A stretch of DNA of 64,000 nt from Yponomeuta sedellus (Eukaryota; Arthropoda; Insecta; Lepidoptera; Yponomeutidae). A program made the translations under genes and the position numbers. The DNA is taken from assembly GCA_934045075.1 (NCBI GenBank), contig OW203745.1, positions 13,240,184 to 13,304,183 of the forward strand, in the 5' to 3' direction. Shown here piece after piece: positions 42,671 through 53,692 of this stretch (within the stretch, counting starts at the first letter, position 1; every line of letters begins with the position of its first letter). The notes below the pieces were generated by a model. The model was not told the origin of the DNA. It saw only the letters and a program-made list of their open reading frames with translations, and did not search any database.

Positions 42671-44226
42671 TCTCTAAAACCCACAGTTGTTCAATAAAGT
42701 CATATTAGTCCGGTAATGGTCGTTTCATTCACACTATCGGTAGTCTAGTGACCAATCGCATTGTAATGTGCAACCCGTGCTACTTAAGTCGGCGCATCTC
42801 GTGATACGATCTTCTTCGCGAGATGCTTATTTAATTTGCGCGGGTTATACCACTGGATGACAGTGGACTGCTATTGCTTTGTAGATGTATCGAGTTGAGG
42901 AAAATTACAACCATTGTCGTGCTTACATAATTTTATTGAAAAACTAAGCAAGTACTGTAAAACTATGCAAAGATCTGGTCGGAGGGCGTTCTACACTACA
43001 TTTTCATATTAATCTATACAAAATCGATTAATATGTCGTGATCATTATCATACTTATACCATTCTATTGAAAAACTGTGTAAGTAACTCTAGGGCCTGGC
43101 CACAGGGCGTCCTACGCTAAGTTTGAAGATAAGCGGTCTGCACTCAAGAACCAGTATACCCTAACGGTCGTCGGAATAAAATACTCCTTAGCATTAAGTA
43201 CGCTTTTCTTCCAAATTTGTGTTTCGTGCAGTAAAGGAATTTTAAAATAAAAAAAAAATAATGTTGTTGAACAGCGCAATCCCAAAAAGCGAACATATCT
43301 CTATTCGACGTTTCACCGATAAAAAAATAATGTCCGACATTAAAGGGGGAGTCCAAACGTTAAATTTAAATATTTGTGACGTAACGCTGCTATCTCCTTC
43401 ACTCCGCTTCGAGCTGGTATGCCTTCGTCTCACTCTGGGATGGGAGATAAGTCACTAAGGAAGCTCTCGGATGTAGTTCATAAACACATGGTATTCTATT
43501 CCGAGACTGTTTAAATTAAAAATTCACGGGTAGTAGATAAAAAACAAGATTGAATTTATAATGTCTGTAATATTAATTTATTAATATTACAGACGTGATC
43601 ATATAAGTTGTGTAGACACCACCTGACAGACAAGACTTAAATCTTTAAACAACTGTTTTTTTTATAACTAAACTTTATTATAACTACACTACACATTGCC
43701 TTACCCATATACACTTAACTGAGAGTAACTTTTCAACTCGTAACAACAATATTTAAATTGCACTGATCTGCCTTATAAAATATCCTACTTGTCTCCATTT
43801 ATAACTGTCTAGAAGAAACTGTTGTTAGCGATAAGGCCGCGTATTGTACAATATTTCGACTTATTTAATTCGTGTAAATGTAACCTCTGGAAAAGAATTT
43901 GTCTGTGAAAAACGCAACCCCGTAATTTACAACGTTAAGTGTCACATTTGCTACTCGCTGGAGTATAATACCTTCTCTTCCAAGTCCGAGTCCTGGGCAA
44001 ATGCTTTTTTAAGTGAAGTTAAAGATATTAGAGCTGTTTTCCGTTTCTGCTATGAAAACGTAATGTGGGAGTGATAGGACGATTCCATTGGTAGTCCATT
44101 AGCTTTTTTCGGTTGATAAAAATATCTCCTCTTTTACCCATCTGCAAAACTGGTCTCAAAGGGCCAGTTCTGACTCCCTGTTTTAGTATTGTATAATAGT
44201 AGAGTTATACAAATAATCAAGTAAAG
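42671..44226. other. No gene recognised
   Basis: AT-rich. A short LINE-tail match occurs near 43822-43850 (GTTGTTAGCGATAAGGCCGC). The frames at 43242-43458 and 43844-44074 show no domain. Confidence 0.5.
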
Positions 44227-44262
44227 TTGTATATTAAACGGGTGTATATGCGATTATTTATT

Positions 44263-44740
44263 GATGATGATGATTGGCCTTTTTGCATCTACGTAATGAG
44301 ATGATTTATACAGCGTCCAGTGGTATCCTCACTCACACTAGATGGGTAAAGGGACCACTCCGACGCTGTAGTGCCTGGGACATGGTTTTATAGATGGTTA
44401 TACTATTTTTATTTTTAACGCACTAACCCGTGCTAAGGACAATTTTAAAAAAACCTTATTTATAGATGGTGTAGGCTTGCCCAGGGCCTATACCATCCTG
44501 ACAGCTTAGTCAGCCTAGCCCACAATAAAGACTAGTCAATACGTGTGGAGCCAACGAAGCCGCGAGTTTCTTCACGATGATTTCCTTCACCGTTAGCGTG
44601 TGGTATTGCGACTACAAATTCGCAAATGTACGTAACTTTGAAATGAAACAAAGTTATTAGTACATGGCCGCACTCGGGATCGAACCTGGGACTCTCGCTT
44701 GCCAGTCCATGGTTCTACCCACTGAGCTACCACCGCTCGG
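44263..44740 (-). mobile_element. SINE-F, full length with 9-bp target duplication
   Basis: TTATTTATT at 44254-44262 and 44741-44749. On the minus strand it begins CCGAGCGGTGGTAGCTCAGT (box A), has GGTTCGATCCC (box B) and ends in an ATCATCATC tail. It carries a 64-bp insertion at 44398-44461. A headless copy is at 11819-12010. Confidence 0.9.
44398..44461 (+). mobile_element. 5'-truncated SINE-B end with 10-bp target duplication
   Basis: TTATAGATGG at 44388-44397 and 44462-44471 bound a 64-bp segment identical in type to the far end of the 307-bp SINE-B units (GCACTAACCCGTGCTAAGG on the plus strand). Sense orientation could be minus. I could not decide it from the tail. Confidence 0.8.
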
Positions 44741-45091
44741 TTATTTATTAGGTAAAATATAATTACATTATTTCCCGACGCTATCGCGGAAAAGGTCAAA
44801 GAGCACTGGAACATCCTTTACCGGCCCTTCCACCCACATTATCTCAATATATTTCTTTCGTTAGTCATTCTTTATTTATCCTCTCTGTAACACCTACCGT
44901 CTCTTTGACTACAATATTAAGGTATTATATAAAACAATGATTTCTTAAAACACTCCTCAGACGCAGTTTAAATAGTCTGTGTAAAGGGAGAGACGTAACA
45001 CGGATTGTTTTTACTGTCTCTGACGAGTGTTTCAGAAGAGTAGGGTTTTTATAAATAAGACTGTTATTGTTAAATGAAAAAGTTGTTCACA

Positions 45092-45173
45092 CTGCTGGCA
45101 CGGTTAGCCAAAGGTCGCGGGTTCGAGTCCTGGCATGAGTGGAATAAATTTTTTAGCCTCTAAATAGGTTTTT
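45092..45173 (+). mobile_element. SINE-B fragment
   Basis: The 3' half of the tRNA-like head (GGTCGCGGGTTCGAGTCCTG), then AGCCTCTAAATAGGTTTTT. Confidence 0.82.
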
Positions 45174-45185
45174 GAAGTGGTTCAA

Positions 45186-45305
45186 AATTCAATAATGTGT
45201 TACCCAAAGTAGCACAGACTTAATGAACGTTTCAAGTTAAACTAAACGTCCATTACAATATCTAGGTCATTTTGGAGAAGAAATGGACAAAACAATCCAA
45301 ACTCA
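45186..45305 (-). mobile_element. CR1-like LINE 3' end fragment
   Basis: ACCCAAAGTAGCACAGAC, AATGAACGTTTCAAGTTAAA, CATTTTGGAGAAGAAATGG. It matches 24660-24780. Confidence 0.72.
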
Positions 45306-46284
45306 GTATTTTGAAAGTCAAAGTAATTTACGACCAAAATTATGACCAATCTTTATTCCAAAATGATGACCATCTTCTAAAGTTAACTGCATTCTTGAAC
45401 TGAATAGATAAACGAGGTTTCTGTCATTATTAACTTGCTTCAATAGAATTCGATCCAAATAAATAAGGAAAGACGAGATAGTGAGAAAGAAAAAGGATGT
45501 GACTTTTTCGAAAACAAAAAAAAAACACGTCCCTCGAACAAGAACTTTATAAATTGGTTCCGTAGTCAAAATATCATTTTGTAACAATAATAATAAGAGG
45601 ATAGAAAACTCTCTAGTAACCCACTTTTTTGTGAGCTAAAGAATTTATTTTATAAACTTTGCGCCAAAGTAGAGTCAGGAACAGTAAGCTAAGAATCTCA
45701 TCAATTCTAAAAATAAAACCTCTTATTTTCAAATAAAAGAGGTTTTATAGAAATAAAACCAGTGCCGTTTTTACGCCACATTTTTTTTTAGACATCGAAA
45801 TGAATGATTTTTGTAATCAACTTGCTGCTGTTTAATACGCGGCTTCACCCGCTTGTGATTCAAAATAATAATATATATTTTTTGTCAAACTTGAAAGTGC
45901 ATTTTAAATAGGTAGGTACTGATGAATTTAAAAAAAATGGATAATTACCTTGATTACCCCCAGCATACGCAATCGAAAAGCGTTTCCTCTTTGTAATATT
46001 AGTTTAGATTTTTTTTTAATTATTATTATTATTCATTCAAGACATTTACAGAATACAAACAGAATAATTAAATACAAAAACCTTCACTGAAATCTGTACA
46101 GGTTTATCTATAAAACTATTTTTTTATATGGCCTATAAAGTTCCCAATTCAGGGCACAGGCCTTCTCTCAGAAACTTAGAAACTCTGACTTCAAGCTCTA
46201 TGGTATATAAATACCTCAGATACGCCGGTTTCCGAGTTATCGAATGGTTTAGCTACTAGAACTTAACAAATGTACATAACTTAT
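45306..46284. other. No gene recognised
   Basis: AT-rich. A small imperfect inverted repeat lies near 45710-45765 (AATAAAACCTCTTATTTTC / AATAAAAGAGGTTTTAT). No domain or RNA gene. Confidence 0.5.
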
Positions 46285-46441
46285 TTAAAAAAACCTATTT
46301 AGAGGCTAAAAATTCCACCCATGCCGGGATTCGAACCCGCGACCTCTGGCTATCCGTGCCAGCGCTCTTTCAACTGAGCTAATGGGCGACTCACCGGCAT
46401 CAGTGAAATTTTGAACCTCTTTACAATACTCTCTGTATTAC
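46285..46441 (-). mobile_element. SINE-B short form with 13-bp target duplication
   Basis: GTACATAACTTAT at 46272-46284 and 46442-46454. The sense strand starts GTAATACAGAGAG and ends AAATAGGTTTTTTTAA, again closing at a T-run. Confidence 0.93.
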
Positions 46442-46479
46442 GTACATAACTTATGAAACGGGATTTGAACCTACGACCT

Positions 46480-46530
46480 CCCAACTGAGAACTCGGTGTT
46501 GTACCGCTCCGCTACCACCGCTCCGAGTCC
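46480..46530 (-). mobile_element. SINE-C head fragment
   Basis: The complement of CCGCTCCGCTACCACCGCTC matches the SINE-C head. Only the tRNA-like part is present. Confidence 0.6.
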
Positions 46531-47295
46531 GAGATTAAGTTATAACAAACAAATCCTTGTTAAAGACGTATTACCAAATTTTTATATCAGTTTATATGAA
46601 ACTGGAAGAATACCTTATTAAAAAAATCCTCTACAAAAAGGGTTTTTTCCACATATTGCCGAACCCTAAAATTATCCTCGTATATTTTATAGCCGTTACA
46701 CTTCGGCTCGACATGTGAGGGCGAGCCACCCTATCTAGTCTGATTTATGTACCTGCCCTTACTCCTTTTTTTGTAATTAATTTTAAATTAGTTGTAATCT
46801 TAAACTCTGCTCCGGCCTAATTGGAGCGAAGTTCAAAGAGCGCCGGGAAAAAATGGGTTTTTAACTATGCTGGGCAACAAAATAAATTATTAATCTAGCT
46901 AATAAAAGTGAATCTACTTTGAAGTAAATAAATAACATTTAAAGGGTGTTGAGGCTCAACTGACAGCTAAACTAAGTTTAGTACCAAACAGTGGCAGTGC
47001 CTGTAGTAGTGTTAATTAAAAAAAAGGGCCTGGTAAAGTATTTGCCTCTCGCTCATACAATACTTCCTTTTCATCGTCATCCTCATAATCAGCTGGTGTC
47101 AGTCCACTGCTGGAAAGGAGGCCTCTCTCAAGACACGCTTCTGAGTCCGATTCTTGCATTTGGGAGAAAAGGCCTGTTATATATTGAAGCTATGTCATGC
47201 CACAAAATGTCCAAGATAACATCAAAGCCATGTGTTTTCCGATGGGTACCATATCTCATATCTCATGCTGTGTGGTGTCGGCCTAGAGAATAGCA
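46531..47295. other. No gene; one RTE-like LINE fragment
   Basis: 47088-47160 holds a minus-strand RTE-like LINE end (GTCAGTCCACTGCTGG, GAGGCCTCTCTCAAGACACG). The remainder is unassigned. Confidence 0.5.
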
Positions 47296-47523
47296 ACCCA
47301 ATTCTTCCCGCGGGTGTCGTAAAAGGCGACTAAGGGACACAAACCGGGGGGTGGGCAGCAGCGCCCCCTGCAGTACAATTCCACCGAACTGCGATCCACA
47401 ACCCGCATGCCCAGCGTGGGGATTATGGGCATTACCCCCTATGATAGCACAACGTGGTGCTCTTTAGGGGAAGGATATCTCCAGCAGTGGACTAGTATAG
47501 CCTGACGACGATGACGACGACCA
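47296..47523 (+). mobile_element. SINE-E copy, near full length
   Basis: From TCTTCCCGCGGGTGTCGTAA through GCAGTACAATTCCACC to ATCTCCAGCAGTGGACTAGT and a GACGACGATGACG tail. This is the most complete plus-strand copy. Confidence 0.87.
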
Positions 47524-47743
47524 TATCTCATGGCAAAGACCGTGAGAGATTGCATTAATTTAGGGGAAAAGACGGAAGAATGTGCCAGGTATTTTCCCCT
47601 AAATGCAACCTCTCACGGTCAGGCATATGTTGTCAAGCAATACTGTGGCAATCTACAAAATAAAAAAAAAATATTTTATTTTACTTTATTAATGATTTTA
47701 AAGCAGTTGGTTAGATTAGAATTCTAACAAACTACTTTTTTTC

Positions 47744-47840
47744 TGTTTGCGGGTTCGTTGGAAGAGAATGCTTCTTACATTAAGTATGCCCTTGTACATT
47801 TACTCATGTAATTAGTGCAACAAAGAATTATAATAATATC
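47744..47840 (+). mobile_element. LINE 3' UTR with ATAATA tail
   Basis: TTCGTTGGAAGAGAATGC, CATTAAGTATGCCC, TTGTAC, then TGCAACAAAGAAT and an ATAATAAT-rich tail. It is related to 23730-23822. Confidence 0.6.
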
Positions 47841-48418
47841 AATCATTATTATATTAATAATAATAATAATAATTATAATTTAATAATCATTATTATTGAA
47901 ATATCTTCGTATATCGATTTGTATTCACATTTTGATTACTTTAACCTAGCTTCGCTTTCAAGAAAAAATTAAACCACATTATGTCTCCACATGACACGTA
48001 AAAGAAATTTTGACTAAAAATTTAATTAGAAATAACTTCGGACTTCTACTATTTGTTGTGTGGGACTTAAAAAAATTAAGTCAATCTAACTAGGAAGGGA
48101 AAAAAATAAAGTAAATTTTCTATAAATTTGCAATCTTTTTTCGTTCATTAAAAAACGTTTTAATTAGGAACTACCTTAGAAATCTATTTACAATTATATT
48201 GCTACATTACTTAGTTATATATTTTCATTAAATTATTAGTTATTTAAAGCAGTAGTATTTGTATTAACAGCGCCTTGACTTTGAAACATTTCACGTGTAA
48301 AATCTGTGTGCGAAAGCAGAATATTTACTTACCTCAGCCGTATAGATATGAGACGAAATGTATCACACATAGCGTATTTCAGTGGATATCTGATACTTGA
48401 CAGCAATTTTGAGTCATA
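47841..48418. other. No feature seen
   Basis: Very AT-rich. No domain, repeat family or RNA gene recognised. Confidence 0.5.
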
Positions 48419-48615
48419 TTGTACGTCCGTGCTACGCAAAGCATGTTAAGCTGTCGGTGCCGGCTGTCATGTAATGGCAGTCGTTATTGTCAGAGGCCTT
48501 ATGGGCGGCTTGATGACAATCCTCGTATTACAATCCTCCAGAAACCTGGACTTGGCCACCGTGGTGGAGTATGGCCTAAACTTCCTGTGATGCAGGAAGA
48601 GGCCCTCGCCCCAGC
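48419..48615 (+). mobile_element. SINE-D fragment
   Basis: It starts in the core (TCCGTGCTACGCAAAGCATG) and runs to CCCAGCAGTGGGAACG. The 5S-like head is missing. Confidence 0.82.
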
Positions 48616-48623
48616 AGTGGGAA

Positions 48624-48720
48624 CGTCGTCGGCAGGCTATACTAGTCCACTGCTGGACATAGCCCTCCCCTAAAGAGCATCACGTTGTGATATCATAGGG
48701 GGTAATGCCCATATTGGGAA
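48624..48720 (-). mobile_element. SINE-E 3' fragment
   Basis: Abutting the SINE-D fragment: AGGCTATACTAGTCCACTGC, TAGCCCTCCCCTAAAGAGC, GGGGGTAATGCCC. Confidence 0.8.
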
Positions 48721-48894
48721 CGTGCAAAGGGTTAAAATCAACATGTAATTGTACGGCAAAATCTAGTAGATATTTCGTTCTTGCACACAGATATATGTAG
48801 ATGTGTACGGGAAAATTTACATAAACAAGGCCCAAGATTAATTCATTGACCGCCAAACAAATGATTGCTACGTTGGCAGTCAGTACGCGTCAGA

Positions 48895-49197
48895 GTGCTT
48901 AGTGCGAGTTTGACCGATCTAATCGAATAACTTTACTACCGCGTTAATCGAGCATTGAATAGTGAGTATGAGTAAGTTAACCGTTCGAACTGGCAAAACG
49001 CTGTCACAGTACAACTTGCACTCGCGTTTATTCGTGTTTTGGCTGGTAAACGTGTTCACTTCTCAACGTAAACCATTTCAACTCGCACTCGGCAATTTTA
49101 ATTTCCATACTTGTAGCTAGGTGGCGATTCCTCGATGCCATAGAAATATGAGTTTACGTTAACGCGATCGAGTAGTTAAAAAACTCGCACTAAGCAC
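48895..49197. mobile_element. 303-bp MITE with perfect 17-bp terminal inverted repeats
   Basis: GTGCTTAGTGCGAGTTT at 48895-48911 and its exact complement at 49181-49197. The interior includes GTTTTGGCTGGTAAACGTG. A partial inverted copy is at 22840-23045. No open frame. The target duplication may be GTGC/GCAC absorbed in the palindrome. Confidence 0.88.
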
Positions 49198-50765
49198 ACA
49201 TACAACACATACAGAATACGCCCATACAAATACTACTGAGGTAAGTGCTCAAAATACTACTGCTTCTGTAACCGCCTTGGTTCGTGAGTTCCTTTACGGT
49301 GGTCTGAATTCTTCATCGCTTCTCGATCTTTTGTGGGCAGCACAGCGGGAAAGGCTGGCTCATGTTTCCGACGCGGAAGTACCCGGGTTCGATGCTCGGG
49401 CCACAGCTGTGACAAAAAGATAAAGTTAGTTTTGCGCCTTAGATACTTTCTTGAACCTCCACTCAGAAAAAGGGGAAGGATCACTGACGTAATCCATGAT
49501 TGACAGCAAGGAAAAACGCTACCTTAACGTAATAAAATCGATTCATTATTACATTTGTTTGATTGATTCATGGATTGAAGACGTTTATTCAAACAAAAAT
49601 ACAAAAAAATACAGAAGTTGGTTTCTGCCAAACTGCATAACAGTTTGTTGGCAGATGCTGTTGGTTTTAGAAACTAAAGTTTTCTTAAAGGCCGGTACAT
49701 ATAAATACTTAAAAAGTTATTTGAAGACTCCCTAGACACTACCCTCTTGCTCGCCCTACGCCTAAGGCTTGGGTTCGGTCAGTCACATCCTCAGATTTTG
49801 TTCCTGATCCTGAGGTCACTTCACATTGCCACGAACAAGAGGTCAGTGTGCAGGGCAGAATCTTATAGGACACATAACTCAAATCAGAAAACAAAATTAC
49901 TTTTACACCATCGGTGAAATTGCTTGAAATATTAATTGGTGAAATATTATTATCTCCAAGTAACATCAAAGCAGTAAGTATTTTATTGAACGTAATTTAT
50001 AACAATAAATTTGTTTAAAACACTAGTTAGTGCAGAAACTGTCCCCGAATGAAGGTTACAAATTAATTATGAAAGAAAAGCGCGATCTAGTGACAATAAA
50101 CTAAACTTATTCCAAAATAGATTGGAATACAAAAAATAGTCTAAGCTAATTTCACGTAGTCTAACATGTGGGTAGGATCGACGACGGACAACGGCTCGTG
50201 TTTATATCTATAACTCACGAGTCACAGTCCAATAATAACACTTTTACAAATTATACATTCAAAGCAAACAACCAAACAATAATAAAAACACCTACACATG
50301 TTATAACCAGGCGTGCAAATGATAGAAATGAGAAACTCTTCAGATATTTATTCCAGAGTTAAAATATTTGAGCCACCTTCAGGACCAAACTGTAGTGGAG
50401 TAACTCCACTCGAACCATCCTGTCCCAAATACTCTTATTACAAATTATAAACAAATTCACTTAATTAATCTAATATTACAAGATCATTTACAAAGCTAAA
50501 CTTCACCATTTGTATCTCTATCCCGAATCTTTTGGCATCGTTCAAAAACAATATTTACGATGCGTTCATAAATTTATATCATTACTTGTCAATGACAATT
50601 GGCAAGTTATAGGAAACATTATTTACACACAATACAAACAAAATAATATCAGACAATAAAACCGTCCCGGGACTCAATATGTGACGCTTAGGTCCTCACA
50701 ACGCTGGCAGCAATACAATTTTCCGCTGAAAGGGCTTAGTTTCGCGCTTAGTGCTCGGGGCCTAT
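49198..50765. other. No gene recognised
   Basis: Mixed sequence. GGGTTCGATGCTC near 49385 is a lone box B-like string. Frames at 49257-49969 lack domains. Confidence 0.5.
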
Positions 50766-51122
50766 TCGAACCGAGTGATTGGAATCACTCACTTGGTTAA
50801 GCAACAACAGGTGCGGTCAGGTACGGGATGGGTGAGCGTCCCGTGACTACCGCTAGTGGCATTTTTTCGAGCGCTTCCGTGCTTCGCAAGGCACGCTAAG
50901 CCGTTGGTGCCGGCTGTCATAAAATGGCAGTCGTTATGCCATGTCAGAGGCCTTATGGGCGGCTTAATAACTTCTAACAGTAAGGCCCGCCTCTGTCTTA
51001 CAGTCCCCCACCAAGCCGGACTTGGCCCCCGTGGTGGTGGCCCACTTGGTGGAGAATGGCCTAACTTTCCTGCGATGCAGGAAGAGACCCGTGCCCCAAC
51101 AGTGGGGACATACAAAGGATGA
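50766..51122 (+). mobile_element. SINE-D copy, most complete
   Basis: The head reads AAGCAACAACAGGTGCGGTC and GGATGGGTGAGCGTC. The core and full body follow, with a small duplication GTGGTGGCCCACTTGGTGGA, ending GGGGACATACAAAGGATGAT. Confidence 0.9.
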
Positions 51123-51542
51123 TAACGAACTCAATTTTTCCACCCACTAGGCTACCAAGCACAAAAACAATAAAGTATAAAGCAATAACCTGTGTTTAAG
51201 TTCCAAACATACGTTTTCTCTTCAAAGCAACATTCTAATTACACCGTAGCACGGTTTTACTCCTATTCCAGTCCAATTACAGTGAAATGGCACTTGCTTC
51301 TGAAGGTTTAATTGAACCGCGCTTTTAAAACTGTTTTGGCTTTTAATTAAAGGGCCAATACCTGTTGTTGGCATCGATTGTCGGCAAAACCGTCAGTTTG
51401 GGGCAGCGTCGGCTAAAAACGCAGCTTACTAATACTTTTATGATTCACTAGCCGTGCCCCGCGGTGTTACCCGCGGCTTATCGATTTTTCCGTGGGAATA
51501 AGATATTTTGCCGCAGTAAGACGTAGCCTATGTGTTAATCCA
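51123..51542. other. No feature seen
   Basis: No domain or recognised repeat. Confidence 0.5.
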
Positions 51543-51680
51543 GATATCAACCCTTGCATGTCCCCACTGCTGGGGTACGGGTCTCTTCCTGCATCGCAGG
51601 AAGGTTAGGCCATACTCCACCACGGGCGCCAAGTCCGGGTTGAAGGAGGATTGTAAGACAATGGCGGGCCTTACTGCCTA
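51543..51680 (-). mobile_element. SINE-D 3' fragment
   Basis: ATATCAACCCTTGCATGTCC through GGCGGGCCTTACTG. Headless. Confidence 0.82.
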
Positions 51681-51775
51681 TATACCTCCCACTGCAGCGC
51701 ACAAGCCTTCTCTTAGAAAGAGCGAGTATGTAATGAGTACGGACTGGTTTCTGAATTGAGAACTTCACTAAGAAA

Positions 51776-51828
51776 ATATAACATAATATAACATTTACAT
51801 ACTGGCACATACAATGCCTCTGGCCCCT
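51776..51828 (-). mobile_element. SINE-A 3' fragment
   Basis: ATATAACATAATATAACATT, CACATACAATGCCTCTGGCC. It breaks off exactly where a SINE-D fragment starts. Confidence 0.8.
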
Positions 51829-51830
51829 CA

Positions 51831-52022
51831 TGGCTGTCATGTAATAGCAGTCGTTAAGCCATGTCAGAGTCCTCATGGGCGGCAGTAAGGCTGGCCAATG
51901 TTATACAATTTTTACCAACTCGGACTTGGCTACCGCGGAGTATGGCCTAACCTTCCTGCGATACACAAGCCAGGAAGAGACCCATGCCCTAGCAGTGGGG
52001 GCATACAAAGGGTTGATATCAA
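51831..52022 (+). mobile_element. SINE-D 3' fragment
   Basis: From GGCTGTCATGTAATAGCAGT to AGGGTTGATATCAAG. It has small deletions and a 10-base insertion (ACACAAGCCA). Confidence 0.82.
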
Positions 52023-53210
52023 GACAACCAACTTATAAGAGTTAAATTTCGTACAAAATCCATTGAAAAATATATTTATGAAGTTTTTTGTTTACGTTTA
52101 CATAAAAAAGGTACAGATTTAGTAGATTCGGACCTCCTAAAACCATAACTGGTTTAGTTGAGGCGCGTGTCTTCATCTTAAGAACTTCTCTGTCCGAGAG
52201 TCATACATGACTCAGAGGAGTGTATTGAAATACGTTCATGAGTCAATTCTGCAAAGGATAAAACTCACTCTATCTGCAAAACCCTACACTGTGCATGGCA
52301 GGACACGCTCTTGACTGTTTTTCGTAAATAATACGTCGTTTCACCTCTCTCACATTTATCAGTCGCAGGCTCAAGGTGTTTTGAGAGGCAAAAAAACAAA
52401 AAGAGGTTAGAAAAAGCGCTTCTGTTGACAAATTTGTGTGAAACGCAAAAAACGTCTGAGTCCCAGCGTCGTTGGTGTTCATAACATATGTTTTAACCCT
52501 TTTTTTCTCTTTACTTTGTAACGGTGCAAACCTTTTCAGCACTTTTTATATTTCTTTCTTATCATTCTGTCTTATCATATTTCAATCAAAATATAAAATT
52601 AAGTCACTCATACTAGATTTTCTTCGGATTCTCAATTCTTCTTCACATTTTGACGCAACACTTCACCAACCTACCTAAAAATTTACTCTTTTTCCATTTT
52701 ACACATTATCAGCCAGTTATCAACAGTTTTTTTTTAATAAACAGTGGTATGAAATCGTTTTTTTTTATTTAGACTATAAACATCCCACTGCACAAGCTTT
52801 CTCTCAGATAGAGAGAGAGTATGGGCTTAGGCTAAGTATATGTGCTAGTATAACCCCATATAAAAATTTATTGCTTTTCTTTTCTTTCGCTATTTGTACG
52901 TGCTTTTTAGTTTGCCCGGAATAAATTGCTTGTATAGTGAGCTTGTACTGTACGGTGAAGAAAAACATTGTGAGGAAACCTGAGTATCTGTGGTGTTCAA
53001 ATACCTCAGCGTTTGAATTTTCCAATCCGTAGTGGGCACACATACTTAAGTATGTGAGCACTTTAGAACACACGCGTCCTCAAAGTGGAAAAATTGATGA
53101 TGATTAGAATTATGGTTTAGAGAGTGGTATTACTACTACAAGTTCCCATTTGCTTGATCTAAGTTATCACATTCGAACAAGAATAAGTTATGTCAATGTT
53201 AATACAGATT
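52023..53210. other. No gene; shared SINE body segment
   Basis: Near 52940-53050 GTGAAGAAAAACATTGTGAG and ACCTCAGCGTTTG resemble the SINE-C body without a head. The rest is unassigned. Confidence 0.5.
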
Positions 53211-53216
53211 TTTATT
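53211..53216 (-). terminator. Candidate poly(A) signal for the SVWC-like gene
   Basis: AATAAA on the minus strand, about 480 bases past the TGA of exon 2. It is the nearest canonical signal noticed and is not proven to be used. Confidence 0.35.
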
Positions 53217-53692
53217 AGATTTAGTTATATATCAGCGCTGAAGGCTAGTCCATCAGCGTATTGCTGAGTCAGTTGCCATTTATAGCAGCAGTGACACGCC
53301 GTGACCTTTCGTTTTTCTTCGTTCTTTTTGTTTTTTGTGAATGTTATCTTTAGTAATCTGTTTTAAATCTATTAGTGTGGCTGCACTGCTGTGGGTGCAC
53401 TGTTTCTGTAATAAATGTTTTTCTTCTTCTTCTTCTTCATATAAGGGTAGCTTTGCAACAAGGAATTAAAATGTTATGTGCTGTTTAATCTGTGAGTTAA
53501 AAAACCAAGAGTTGTCAGTTGTTGTTGACTGTGCCTTAATTTTTTTCTGACGTGCCTTCCATAGCAGATGCATCCTTTTTTGGGACAAAAAAAGTCTTTG
53601 TGTTGTTTCATGTTAGTGAAATTGAGTCTTTGTGCTGGCTGATGAGCACAACATTTAGGAAATCTACTGTAGGTATTAAAAATTTATAATAC

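Larger units (their letters stand above)
44227..44778. mobile_element. Inverted-repeat element arm split by a SINE
   Basis: 44227-44262 and 44741-44778 together match the left arm of the 9645-10013 element (GTATATTAAACGGG, TATTAGGTAAAATATAAT, ATTTCCCGACG). They are separated by a SINE with TTATTTATT at both edges. The right arm is absent. Confidence 0.82.
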
